Source: Sarcocystis neurona (taxonomy: Eukaryota > Apicomplexa > Conoidasida > Eucoccidiorida > Sarcocystidae). Taken from it: 64,000 bases of DNA. Of this stretch, positions 30,821 through 42,171 are shown piece by piece; the stretch's first letter is position 1, and each line of letters starts with the position of its first letter. The translations under genes and the position numbers were made by a program. Where the stretch lies: the NCBI GenBank assembly GCA_000727475.1, contig KL647291.1, positions 2,761,957-2,825,956 on the forward strand, in the 5' to 3' direction. The notes below the pieces were generated by a model. That model was given only the letters and a program-made list of their open reading frames with translations, had not been told where the DNA came from and did not search any database.

Positions 30821-32638
30821 TTACATGCGACAAGAGCGACCTCCGTATTCAGCGCGTATACTTATATATGCGCACCGTTGTATTGCGGGACTCAGTTGCA
30901 AAAATTGTTCCAGTGTTGCTGGCTTCATTTGCACGAATACTGCTGCTCTCCATTGTCGCCTCCGAGACACCTTCTTTGAAAGGTGGCTCTCGATAGTGTT
31001 CTGCCTCCCGCGGTGCCCTTCTCTTTTCATCAACAGGGAATAACAAAGTTTGACGGCGCCGGGGTGTCTTGTGCGAGTCGGTTGCACACTAGACTTACTT
31101 GCGTACCCTTCCCCCGCCCGCTTCGAGAATGACAGCGAGGCCACGCGGTCATTAGGGATGCTTTTTCTCGCCGCCACTCCTTTGGTTGAACGTGCGGTTA
31201 TATCCAAGCGTAATGAAGCAGATGAGAGAGAGTATACAGGCCGCTGCCAGAAGGTTAATTTGTCGGAATAGGCAGAGCTATCCGGGTGAATCACTGGCTG
31301 CGCAGCATGTGATTTTACTTTTGAAGACGAGTCTCTCAGTATTGGTGGGGCTCCCGCAAGCTCGGGTCGAATTTTGCATTCACATTCCTCACTTACAATG
31401 TATTCATCGTGTTCGTCCTTTTTTTCCCCTAAGGGAGGATCTCCTTGAGTGTTTTTTTTGGAAGTGGTAGCAGTACCTTTGCTACCACTGCAACTGGGAC
31501 GATCATCTCTTTCAGTACTGGCGCGCGATTCACAGGTAAAACCATTGCAGCGCAGCGGGTGTACGTCAACAATTTCAGCGCATCTATCTACGTATGTGTC
31601 GTCCCTCACCTGGTCTTCTGTTTTGGAACGCACTGAGCTTAGTCGTTCTGTGCTTGTTTCTGTGGTGTGCCAAGCGTCGTTTTCTTGTGAGATGTAGTGG
31701 CTTGACTCAATTGTGTGTGCGTTTGCCGTTGCTTGGCGGGGGCATACCAGTACAGTTCCAGAGGTGCTGAAGGGTGACGTGGTCACTTGTTTTCTCGTTG
31801 GTGAATGGGTCGCTCTGGCGTCTGCCAGGCAGCCACGACGTTCGTTACCATCTGTGGTAGGAGCGCGTGCACACTCGACAGAAGGTCCTGCGACGACAAG
31901 AAGGCGACCACCACCAGCGTCGTCGTGACTACCTGTCGTACGTGTAGGAGAGTGGTAATTAGCGGTTGACACCTCCGAAAGGGTAGCAGTACTTTCAACA
32001 GACGTCGCACCGGAAGGGTCGCTGGCTTGAGGGATATATGCAGCATAGGCCACTTGAGGAAAGTGAATGACCTTTTCTTGGAAATACTCACCAAGATAAA
32101 GGGAGGCTTGTGTTTGTCCTTCTAAATTTTCATGTATTGTTTGCCCTCGTCCATCTGACTCCAATTTTTCTTTTCTGGCTTCGGTTGAGACACGTTCTGC
32201 CGTTTCTTTTGCATTACCCGGCGGCCTAGCTGTGGCGTCAACCGTGTCACTGCCAAGCTTCTCTGTTCCACGTTTTTGAATGAAGCATCGCGCTCCACGT
32301 CTACTGTGACACTGAACCACATCTTGGGGGCAGCTCTCTTCATTCTTTGTATTTTCTTCCCCCCTTTCGCTGTCTGCTCTGTCGCAACTGCTGGTGAGCC
32401 CTGGATCACGCACCGTGGTGGGGGGCATGGGGCTCTCACCTAAGTCGTACTGTTCGGAAAGGCGATTCAGTTGCAGTGTTAGTACTTTCGCACACTCAAA
32501 AGCTTCGTAGTTTAACAAGATCAGATCCGGCGAAGTAAAGCGTTGTGAATAACACTGCATGCCTCCCGGGAAGCAGAGTTCTTGAAACTTCTGCTCAGGG
32601 AGAACCACTTGAGAACGAAACACCCTCGAGGGAAGCAT
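30821..32638 (-). CDS. Hypothetical 605-residue protein
   Basis: A minus-strand frame of 605 codons starts at an ATG in good context (TTTTAAAATG) and ends at TAG or TGA near 30821. The frame also opens about 18 codons further upstream without another ATG, so an upstream exon is possible. Residues 1-60 look like a conserved globular segment (LPSRVFRSQVVLPEQKFQEL, then CFPGG and SPDLILLNYEAFECAKVL). The rest is Ser/Thr/Arg/Glu-rich low complexity, with one more ordered patch around residues 180-220 (YFQEKVIHFPQVAYAAYIPQ). The FQELCFPGG motif faintly recalls the start of a DENN module, but this is too weak to assign. Antisense frames are short and shadow-like. Isolated by 2-5 kb of gene-poor sequence on both sides. 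Confidence 0.72.
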   Translation of the reverse strand: MLPSRVFRSQVVLPEQKFQELCFPGGMQCYSQRFTSPDLILLNYEAFECAKVLTLQLNRLSEQYDLGESPMPPTTVRDPGLTSSCDRADSERGEENTKNEESCPQDVVQCHSRRGARCFIQKRGTEKLGSDTVDATARPPGNAKETAERVSTEARKEKLESDGRGQTIHENLEGQTQASLYLGEYFQEKVIHFPQVAYAAYIPQASDPSGATSVESTATLSEVSTANYHSPTRTTGSHDDAGGGRLLVVAGPSVECARAPTTDGNERRGCLADARATHSPTRKQVTTSPFSTSGTVLVCPRQATANAHTIESSHYISQENDAWHTTETSTERLSSVRSKTEDQVRDDTYVDRCAEIVDVHPLRCNGFTCESRASTERDDRPSCSGSKGTATTSKKNTQGDPPLGEKKDEHDEYIVSEECECKIRPELAGAPPILRDSSSKVKSHAAQPVIHPDSSAYSDKLTFWQRPVYSLSSASLRLDITARSTKGVAARKSIPNDRVASLSFSKRAGEGYASKSSVQPTRTRHPGAVKLCYSLLMKREGHRGRQNTIESHLSKKVSRRRQWRAAVFVQMKPATLEQFLQLSPAIQRCAYISIRAEYGGRSCRM

Positions 32639-32789
32639 TTTAAAATCAAGTCCGCGATGCACGCGCAAAGTGAATAAGGTTGACGGCAGACGTCAGAGCG
32701 AAACTGATGGTGGTGTACAGCACCTCTACTGAAACAGAAGTAGACAGAGACGGATGACATCAGTGAACGATTTTCAGCGAGCGACAAAG

Positions 32790-35700
32790 CATTCTTACAC
32801 GTCTGCGGCTGAAAGTAGTGGGAAGCATTGAATCGGAGCGTCTTCCACCGTCAAGCGTATCGCTTCATTCAAGACTGAGACTAGGCAAAATGGCGTCGAA
32901 TTACTTGCCACGGTGACAAAAGTGCTGTACGCACTGGTGTCTGGCTCTCTGCACTATTTAGGGGTACCTAAATCCTCACCTCGAGACAACCGACCCCAAT
33001 GTTCGACTTGCAAGCGAAGCCTCGCCTCGACCGTTCAACTCTACGTAGATTCAGAGATATATACAGGTATACGTAGACTTATAAATGGAAAGTGGCGACG
33101 CTGATGCGTCATTAATGGGATTGTATCAGTGCATACATTCATATATTGGCCGTGACGAGTACGCACGAATATGCGTGAACGCGTAGGAGCAGTGAGACGC
33201 CAACAGGAAATAAAGACGCCGGCGCGCAAGAGACTGCAAACGGGTATAGCTGGCGTCCCCACGTCGTATTACTGCAACGCGTTTTCGTAGCAGCACTCCC
33301 CACCCTCAGCAAAGCGAGGTTGGCCAGAAAGACTTTATAGCTCGGGAGGCTGGGCCCTTTTTGCAAAGTCACAAGCAAGTTTAAAGCTTCCAGTCTCAAG
33401 TGGCGAAACACTTGCACGCACAACTGGCTCGTTGGGTGACCCTTGGTTCTTCGCAAGTCGCACTTGGTGGTGCCGGCTTGTTTTACAGCGTACACACACG
33501 TGCCGACCACCGCAGCAGAACCGAATAGAAATCTATGCCTTGGACGTAAGTAGTCAACACAGAAAGACTCAAATGAACACGGTTCCGTCACTGTATTGGA
33601 AGGACCCAGGTGTGGAACCGTATACTTGACCGCGACACGGCGAGCAACTCTCAGACGGGCAATAGCAGGTTCCTTTGGGGTTGCCACTCAGCACTGCAAA
33701 GTTCGTGTGACGTGCAAACGGGCGCTACAGATGCCAAGCCCGATAAGAGAAGAGCAAACGCAGTGCGGCTGAGACCGAGAGAGCCCACCACGTTGTGAAG
33801 CAGAGAAAGATTTAGTGATGGCTGTCCTTTAAAAGAGACACAATGTTATCCGTTCTCATGTGCACATGTGTACTCCAGTACGGGAAATTGCACGGAATGC
33901 AGAGTTTAAGGAGCACTGCCGGTCCGCATGGATACTCCGCCACTGTGTCTGAAAAGCGAATTATCATCGGCAAAAGTTCAGCAGGCATCATAGCAACTGC
34001 AACTGGCGTATCCTGGCCTTCTGCTTTGGCAAAAGGTACATACCAGAAGATTCCTGGGCTGGCAGAGGCTAGGGTTACCGTGTTTCAGCAGTAGTAGCCA
34101 TGTCAGTGAGCGAACCAGCATCATCGATCTGGAAATTTTGTGCACACAAGTATGTGCAAAACATCAGTTGACAACTGGTTCGGAGAAATAAAAGTAGGGC
34201 AGGAGGTCGTCCGGTAGCTAAAGCGTGAAGTTAGAGTCCTCACCAGCAATCGTGCACAACGATTTGCAGAACATGTCATCACATGCGGGATTCACCCCTA
34301 CACCCACCGTCCTACAGCGTAGCTTCACGCACGATTGTGCTGCGTTGGGCTACAATATGTACACGCAAAAGCAAACGTAAACGGACGCACGTAGAAGCGT
34401 AATGTAAGTTTTCAGGTAGACGCTAAAAAAAGGTTCCTTTGTCTGAAGGACTGTTTTGAATTCGGTGTCGCCGGGGATAGCAGCCGTGGAGGACTAGCTC
34501 TGCACACGTTGGAGTGCTTCTTTAAAAAAGGCGCTCTGATACACAGGAATGAAAAGAGGTGCGACCACAAACAGTAGACTTTTTTAACACCTAGGCCTCA
34601 CATGTGTAGTTTGTTATTGACCAACGTATGCGCGTAGCCAGACTAGATTGAACCACACCTCAGCCTGAGAGTGTGTGTTTGTGTGTGTGTGCTCGTTTGT
34701 TTGTTTCTGTTTGTGTGTTTACGTCTCTGTGGACAGGAGGGTGGATTTTGCGTAACATCATAATGACGCGCAGGTGTGCTTGTGTGTCTGTGTATAAGGT
34801 GATAAAGATGCAAGGGCAGAAAAACGTGCAAAGGCAAGGAATTCTGCAGTGCCAGCGAGACAAAACATATTGAGAGAACACCGAAAAGAGTGATAAGCAC
34901 CCACATGGCGAAAAGCCTACGCCGCGTCAAAATTTTAAAGCTCCTCTTACGCGTGGCGACGCACGTAGTCAAAACGTTAAAAAAGGAAGATATAGGCCTT
35001 ACACGCCAAGTAGAGATAAAGGGTCTTCCAGGCGACGCAAGAAATCCACGAAAGCAACCACAGGAAAGCAGATAACACTTCACTGCAGTACGCGTGCAGA
35101 AAAGTATCGTAGGCACATGTAAGATCTCACTGTGTATCCGAGTGTGCAGGTTGTCGTTTCAAGCAAGTATGGACAACCTCGAAAGTTGATCCAGAAGGTT
35201 GTGAGCCCTCAGGAATAGTAGTATATGCCTTCGAAAAGGGTTCAGGGCGCTCCGATTTGTTGTCTCATACGAAACCTATCTCTGGAGCGCCCTGCGTAAT
35301 CTACCATTCTACAGAGGTATGCAAGTAGGAAAAAACCGCGCACGTGCACAACTAGGAAAGACGGAGATACATAGACCCGCTTTCGTGGCCCGCGTTCAAG
35401 TGGACGCAGGTGGTTCATTCGACGCACATCAGCACCGAGCAGCACCTCGGTGAATGCGTCGTCGGACGTAGGTCCGGACAGCTATATCCGTCCAGTTACC
35501 TATGGATGAATGCGCCGTACTGTAGGTACGCACAAAGACGCCCGTGCGTTGTACGTGGCGGATAAAAATGTTGGAAACCGTCGTGGACAAGGAGATCACC
35601 GTGTTCGTGCGTATAGTATGCCTGTCTATGTTAGAGGACCCCATCGGTGTAGCGCATTTCATTTTAACGTTGTGCTCTTTCTATGTGTGTACGCCCGCTG

Positions 35701-37670
35701 ACTTCAGTTGTTTTGAAGCCGGCGCAAATGCGTGGGTGGTTCCCAGACAAACCCACTGCTCAGGAATCGCTTCCACCCGCCTCGAAATGTCGGTGCGCGA
35801 AACTCACTTGTATGGGCAAGTATACATTCGCGCATGTATATCCCTTGTAAGAATTCTGCGCTGCGATTGTCATTTCGCAGATACATGAAAGCTTGTGCTG
35901 CACATAATGATGGTAAATATCTGTTACACTGTGGGACCCTTTACAGAAGGCTGCCGTATCGTTTTTGAGTTGAACAAAAAACGGTAGCTGAGATGGCGAA
36001 GCACCCTCGTACACGACGTGAAAGTCTCTAATTACTTGTAGTAAACACAAGGGTTCTTTGTAGTCGGCAGCAGCTGCGTCATGTGCGTGGGGGCGTGCCG
36101 GTGCGAACAGACGCAATTATGCGTACGGAGAGGGAGGGAGGCACATAGACACGTGGAATGATCGATGTGGAAGTACACGGACGAGAACGAGGGTAGGTGG
36201 CGTAGGAGGACAACTTGGTCGTCATCATGTGTACGGTAAGCTCTTGATCCTCAAACACGTCGGGTGCAGTTAACTACGAGGCAAATGAGGCGAAGCGTCG
36301 GGGAATCATCAACAGTAGACGCGGGACTAACAGCGCAGACATGTGCACGTCAGCCAGTCGATAAAGCTACCTTGGTACTCCCTGACAAAGGCGCACGAAC
36401 AAGAACAGCCGTGCTTGCCTGCGTCTATGCGTCCAGGTAAGAAGAGGAATTTTGAAAGGACGTGAGCAGTCCGCCGTACAGCCCTGGGTACTCAAGCAAC
36501 ACGTTCAAACTATGTCAGCGCCACGTGCAGTATATTTTGAATACGACACAACCGTTGCATATACCAAGACATGCAGAAGTCAGAGTCGTGTACATTCAGG
36601 TGTTGAGATAATCACGCAGACAGTCGGCGGCCAAGGAGTGTCAATTATCTGTTCGTGTGCATTTGTGTACAAGCTTACGGGCCCGCAGTACTCGTGGTGC
36701 GCATACGTATATGCAACAGTATAAACGTGTACAGATAAAGCTATTCCGTTCAGATAATATGAGGGTCTAGGCTTTTCTGCTCTGGTGTGCGTACGTGTAA
36801 GTACAAATTCAACGTCCAATAAGTTCAGAAGAGAAAATTGCAGATGCAGTGGTACCCGTTTTCTGACCATTGACGTATGGTCAGAAACCTAGGGGGTGAT
36901 TCCGTGTGTGAACTGCGGCGCGGGGGTGCGACAGTGGTACGCGTGAACCGGGTCCAAGTAATCAATACATGAAGAGCGCATACAGAAACGGACGGCAAGC
37001 AAATGCGAAAAATATAACTACACGAGCTGGGATACAACGTCACGCGTATGAGTATCTTGCAGGTCTCCTGCCTCTGTCTCGAGGGCAATAGTCGCAGAGA
37101 GAGGGTACCGTGCTCTAGGCATTTACCAGCGCAGAGCGCTAGGGTTCGTCCACTGGCCCCCGTGTTTCGCCTCGTGTATTCATTTCAAGCTTCAGTGTTC
37201 TGGAGCATTTGCTTTGCACGCGTAATGGTAGTCGCACACACGAGTATGCGGCGACCGTATGCGTTGATATACGTACGTACACTTGTTAATATAAAATGCG
37301 TGCTTCGCGCTGCAAAAGCAAAGATAGTACTTATATACTTTCGAACTGCTGCAGATTCGAAAAGACACATGGATAGGGTGCAACAATATATAGGTCATAC
37401 ACATACGTGTACATACGGAGGTGTGCACGCGTCTGTACGTTACGCAGGTGAAAGCTGTTCTACCACGCTTCCTGCCTGGAATGATCATCCACCCGTACTG
37501 ATCCGGTGCTACAGCGCATGCATCCACTCTATCCATTTATTGTTGCTCCGCATGTGCTCATAACGAATTCAAGGCCAGGAAAAAAACACGAGTGTGCTCT
37601 CCTCTCAGTTGAATATGTGCTAAGAGCTTTCTCTTCCGCTCTCCGTTCTCTTTCGTCAGGACAGAGGGGG
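32790..37670. other. Gene-poor stretch of about 4.9 kb
   Basis: Short frames only. The minus frame 33139-33687 (182 codons) and the plus frame 33843-34094 are the longest, but neither shows a motif or clear splice signals. A hairpin with perfect 11-bp arms lies at 35243-35294. TG-rich patches occur near 34670-34700. No gene can be supported. Confidence 0.5.
35243..35294. repeat. Inverted repeat, 11-bp arms, 30-bp loop
   Basis: CAGGGCGCTCC at 35243-35253 is the exact reverse complement of GGAGCGCCCTG at 35284-35294. It could form a GC-rich stem. No gene or repeat family is evident around it. Confidence 0.7.
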
Positions 37671-37675
37671 CAAAC

Positions 37676-40600
37676 ATGTTGAATTTTATCCCTAAGCGGT
37701 GCCCCTCGGTGAGCTTGCTCTTTGGCAAACGGCCACTGCAGCGCATCGAAGTGGGTGCAGCGCGGCATCAGATGGAAATTCCGTTATCTGTTGTTCAACA
37801 AATCTATGAGAAAGTCGATACGTCAGTGGAATACCACAACAAAGACTACAATCCACTGAAGTGGAAGGACTTCGTGAAGCTCAAGTAAGCAGACCCGAGC
37901 ACGCACATGTATGGGGGTGACCGCTGGCGGTATGGTAGCTGGGGACCTGTAACGTGTAAGCAGCGGGAACAACTTCCTAGAATTACGGCGCGCAGAAGCT
38001 GCAAAACTAGTTGTATGCGTGTATAAAAGTGTACACACATCACCGCATACATCCGTGAACCTCAATCTACATCAGCACAAAAATGTGCCGCGCAACCACT
38101 GACATCGACGTGTAAAGCTTCTCCAGAATAGTGGAGAAACTAACAATTGCGGTCGTGTCTTCGTAGTTCTGATGCAAGGACACGGGACGACGGTGGAACG
38201 ACGATTATCTGCAGTGGGCTCGCAAACCTTCAAAGGCAAGAGCAGTTGAGACAGTATATGATGACCGCCCGAATGCGGTCACCATATATTCTATGTAGGT
38301 GTATGCGTCACTGCAGTCGCTTCGATCCGTACTGATCAATGAAGATCCAGTACTCACATTGTATGTGCAGCCCCTCCGTGCTTTTTGACAAGTTCTGGGG
38401 TGGTCCGCAGCATATGGCTATCGCAGTTGAAGAAGTTTTTTCTGGGTGGCATTGTAACGGATTTTTAAAGTGACCTCATAAGAGTGCAACCATAGATCAC
38501 TTGGCACGGTGAAATATCTGTAGTGCCACCAACGAATGTCTGCGTGTTTTTGAATATGCTCAGCGGCACGTATGGAACGTACACCTCGTGCTATGTTGCC
38601 TCTTCTTATAGCACAGTCACCTGTATGTAGGATAACGTGAGCTACCTGAAATTATATACGTGTATATTTAGTTGCAGTTGCGTGCGTGTTGACGAGGGAG
38701 TGCCGCTTCGGAGGTCGACGCTGGTACCGGTACGTACGTGTGTGCATACGACGACACGTGTGTAGGTGGATGACTGTATGGAGATACATATAGCGTGCCT
38801 GTTGCCGTATTGCAAGCGGTACACGTGTTGTCAAATGTTGTTTCTCCTCTCGGGCGTGTGGCCAGTACGACCTTCTTCCGGCATTTTCGACATGGTGTCC
38901 GAGTGAAAGTTGCGGGTGGTTGGCGGGCACATACGGTTCACCTCTCTGGTGTGCGTTAGCGGGCGGCGTGGTTGCTGCGCATCATGTATCTACTCATCTC
39001 CTACTGCTTTGAGGCCGCTCTTCTTCTGTTGGTCCGCTGCTGTGTACATGCCGGTTACATTTCCACATTCTCCTTCTCTCCAGCTGCCGTTCTCCAGCGG
39101 CTGTTGACTAGATAACTCCTTTCCCTGTCCGCTATGGTAATGCACTTTTCGCCGCACTGCTTATTGTTACCAGGCTGTGTCCCTCGCTGATTGTGTGTCT
39201 CCTCCGTCGGCTCCTACTGGACAGCTGCAAGTTTCCTTCTACTTTAGAACTGTCACTGGCAGCGGACTGTATGACTGGTGTGTGTGCGCCGTCTGTGTTG
39301 TCATTTGTATACAGTTCCCTCAGAGAGGACGACGGTAGCAGGCCACTTGTAGCTCTCGTCTGCTTCTTTCTCCCACCACGAGTGTGAACAGTTGAAGCAG
39401 TAACTACCATATAACTTTGTGCTCTTGGATATCATCTTCAACTTTGGCGGGCGTTTCTGCATCTTTGTGAAGCACCAGCGCAGCAGTGTGTGGCTCCAGT
39501 CCTTTGAGTAACGTCTTTCCTGAGAGTCGTCTATCAGGTTTCCAGGCCCGTCGCTAGAATTGTTTGCCATGCGAAAAACTCATTTTTCGTGTGGTGTCAG
39601 CGGGCGTTTCCGCCGGTGAACACCACGTAGTGATTCCTCTACTTCAAGTAGTCAATAGTGGATCTACAGGCGTTTTCTTTCGCGCCACACTTTTCACCAT
39701 CGCGATTGACTTGTCGCCGGGAAGAGTACTACAAGAGTCTGTGCGGTGATTTCTGTATACCTTCTGTGTGATACCTTGTAGCAGCCGATTTTGTAGACAG
39801 TTATCCTCTTGCTTTTGTCTCTCTTTCGCTCGCCCTCTCTCAAGAAGATTGCATCTTCGTGGGACAGGGGGGCGCTCTCTCCCCAATCCTGCTCCAGCAG
39901 AGTCCCCGAATGTGGAGGGCAGGCTCACCGTCGTGTATGTGTCTCACCACTACTGTAGCGAGAGCTGCTGTAGTTCGCCTTGTTATTACTCTCTTCGCAT
40001 TACTAGGCAGCTGCTGAAATTGTCTGCACTCTTTGCGCCGTAATTTTGACAAGAAACAGCGGAGTTTTTTTGACCGCCTGTGTCGTTGTTCTAGCTAATT
40101 TTATGCCACAAAATACCGGACTGTAGAGAGACCCCCCGTGCGACCCTATGTTGTTGGCACACGCTGGCAGCCGGAGGGTGGTCTATTTACTGCGAACCTC
40201 CCGGGACATTTGTAATGGCAGCAACGCTCGCGATTTGCTTGTGATAGACCTCTGGGCCGCTTTCGCTACGGTGGTAGTTTCTTCGCCTCCAAGAAAATGG
40301 AAGTCCACGCGCCTTCCCGCAAGACAGACACGTATTTCAGTTAGTTCACTTCAAGGCCTTGCATTTGTAAAGGATGCGCGATGTGTACTACTACATGTGT
40401 TAACACGTTTTCCTATTTAGACATTGTTGTATTGTGTGTATGTAAGGCTGCGTGTATACACTTGTATGTATTTGCAGATACTCCTTTATTCATGGGCAGC
40501 CCTCTTGTGTAGTGTGATTCTTCCAGGGTTGCACGTGTCAGTGTATGGACACTGTTGCATAAGGATACACAAACAGGTGTCAGGTAGACAGGTATGGACG

Positions 40601-41342
40601 TATCACACTACCCTCTTGGGTAGTGTGATTCTTCCAGGTTTGCACGTGTCAGTGTATGGACACCGTTGCATAAGGATACACAAACAGGTGTCAGGTAGAC
40701 AGGTATGGACGTATACATATGTAACTCGTGTGAAGTAGATAATAGAGTTTGGACCTTCCCATTTAGCCTAATAGTAAACAACCGGAGATCTGGTTCTGAG
40801 ATCCAGAACTCTGGGGGCTGGACGCGCTTCACTGAGCACATACACGGAGGCCATGCAGTACGACAGCTCGCTGGGGTCACAAACGAGGCTGAAATGCGTT
40901 TTTCGGTGTGGAGATGGAAAAGAACATGTCTATACATTTACGTGAATACGTAAGTGTATGTGCTAGGTGTGTTTTGCTGGGGTGCGTTGAACTGACACTT
41001 GGATATATGCGCGTAGGTGTATCGATGCATCTGTGAAGATTGCTCTGCCGCTTTTGTTGTATATTTCGGTGGCGCGGCTGCTCCTGTCTTTCTGCAATTA
41101 CTTGCAGATTGGACGCGTTTCACTTGATACAAGCAGCCCAGACGCCCACTGCGGCGCGAACAGCCTTAACAGATATAAAATGGTTCCCCGATCTAGCTGA
41201 CATTTATTCCGGGCAGCAGAGAATGGCAGAAATGGATGTTGCTACGAAGTGTGCTGCGGTGCCATCCTTAAAACTCACCTATCCGATCCAAGGCAAAAAT
41301 GTGGGTAATCAAGTCGCAGCACACGTGAAGGGAAAGAAGTGA
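37676..41342 (+). CDS. Small two-exon protein, 147 residues, possibly mitochondrial
   Basis: Exon 1 (37676-37884) starts at ATG shortly after a pyrimidine-rich tract ending TTTCGTCAG, which may close a 5' UTR intron. It ends at AA|GTAAGC. Exon 2 (41108-41342) follows TTACTTGCAG and begins A|TTG. The join restores an AAA codon in phase, and the two exons total 444 nt, exactly 148 codons with stop TGA. The first 20 residues (MLNFIPKRCPSVSLLFGKRP) are basic, hydrophobic and free of acidic residues, as in mitochondrial presequences. The body is ordinary and charged (QIYEKVDTSVEYHNKDYNPL, RTALTDIKWFPDLADIYSG), with a basic C-terminus. I do not recognise the family; a coccidian-specific subunit of a mitochondrial complex is one possibility. 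The 3.2 kb intron is long, so an extra exon inside it cannot be excluded. Confidence 0.55.
40501..40714. repeat. 111-bp tandem duplication, two copies
   Basis: Copy 1 starts at 40501 and copy 2 at 40612, each beginning CCTCTTG and ending GTATGGACGTAT. They differ at only a few positions. At the junction (40604-40627) is a perfect hairpin, CACACTACCC-TCTT-GGGTAGTGTG. It lies inside the long intron of the small two-exon gene. Confidence 0.9.
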
Positions 41343-42171
41343 AACGGGAATGACTCTGTAGGGTCGCCATTGACGTGTGTCTCTAATTCGTTTCGGACCG
41401 CCACAGGCGAATCAAGCGGAAAGGTAACCAAGAGGACAAAAGTGGAGCAGTCGGTTGTGCGGACGGAGTTGTGCTGACTTCTAGGGAGAAGTCCGCGGAT
41501 ATACACGTACTAACAAACGCGTGTGCACGTGGCGGGAGAAAAGAAAGTGAGGCAGCGTCGCTCACCTTGCTCGGACGAGTCGACTGAAGATACAGAGGAC
41601 AGGAGGGTATTGAGTGTTTTTTAGTAATACCCATGCGAGAACCAAGAGATTAAAAGAGAGTTCGGGCGCACGCGTTGTAACGTAAGAGAGTGAGTAGTGT
41701 GCGGGTGCTGAATGTTTGTAGTTGTTGGATTCCTTTGCTGTCATAAAACGGGAAAAAAATGGCGTCTCTTTCCCTTTGATGTTCGTGGTACTAGCGAAAC
41801 AGCAACACAAGAGCAAAAGAGGAAAGAGCGCGAAGTGGAAAGTTGTATTCATACGCTAAGCTAAACTTAGTGTGGCGGGGTGTTCCACACTAGTGTACTA
41901 CGGTCTATTCAACTTGCTGGGAAACGTACTTCTGTAGAAGTCGCGAGAGTCCAACAAAGAATGTTGTTCCTGTGCGCCACAGTAACAAGCCCAGTCTATG
42001 CACTTTCAAACTTTGCAACAGGACTCCATTTCCGGACGCGCATCGACATCCGACGCTGACGTCTCAGACTCGCAAGCGACCTGCTTCGCTTTCATGTTAG
42101 AGTCGTTTGCGGTGACGGTGGCACTGGTGAAACTAGTCTTAGTACACTACGTTTCATTTTATCTTTGGAAG

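Noticed and set aside
40501..40714. CRISPR-like repeat array
   Set aside because: There are only two long, adjacent copies with no spacers, in a eukaryotic intron; it is a simple tandem duplication.
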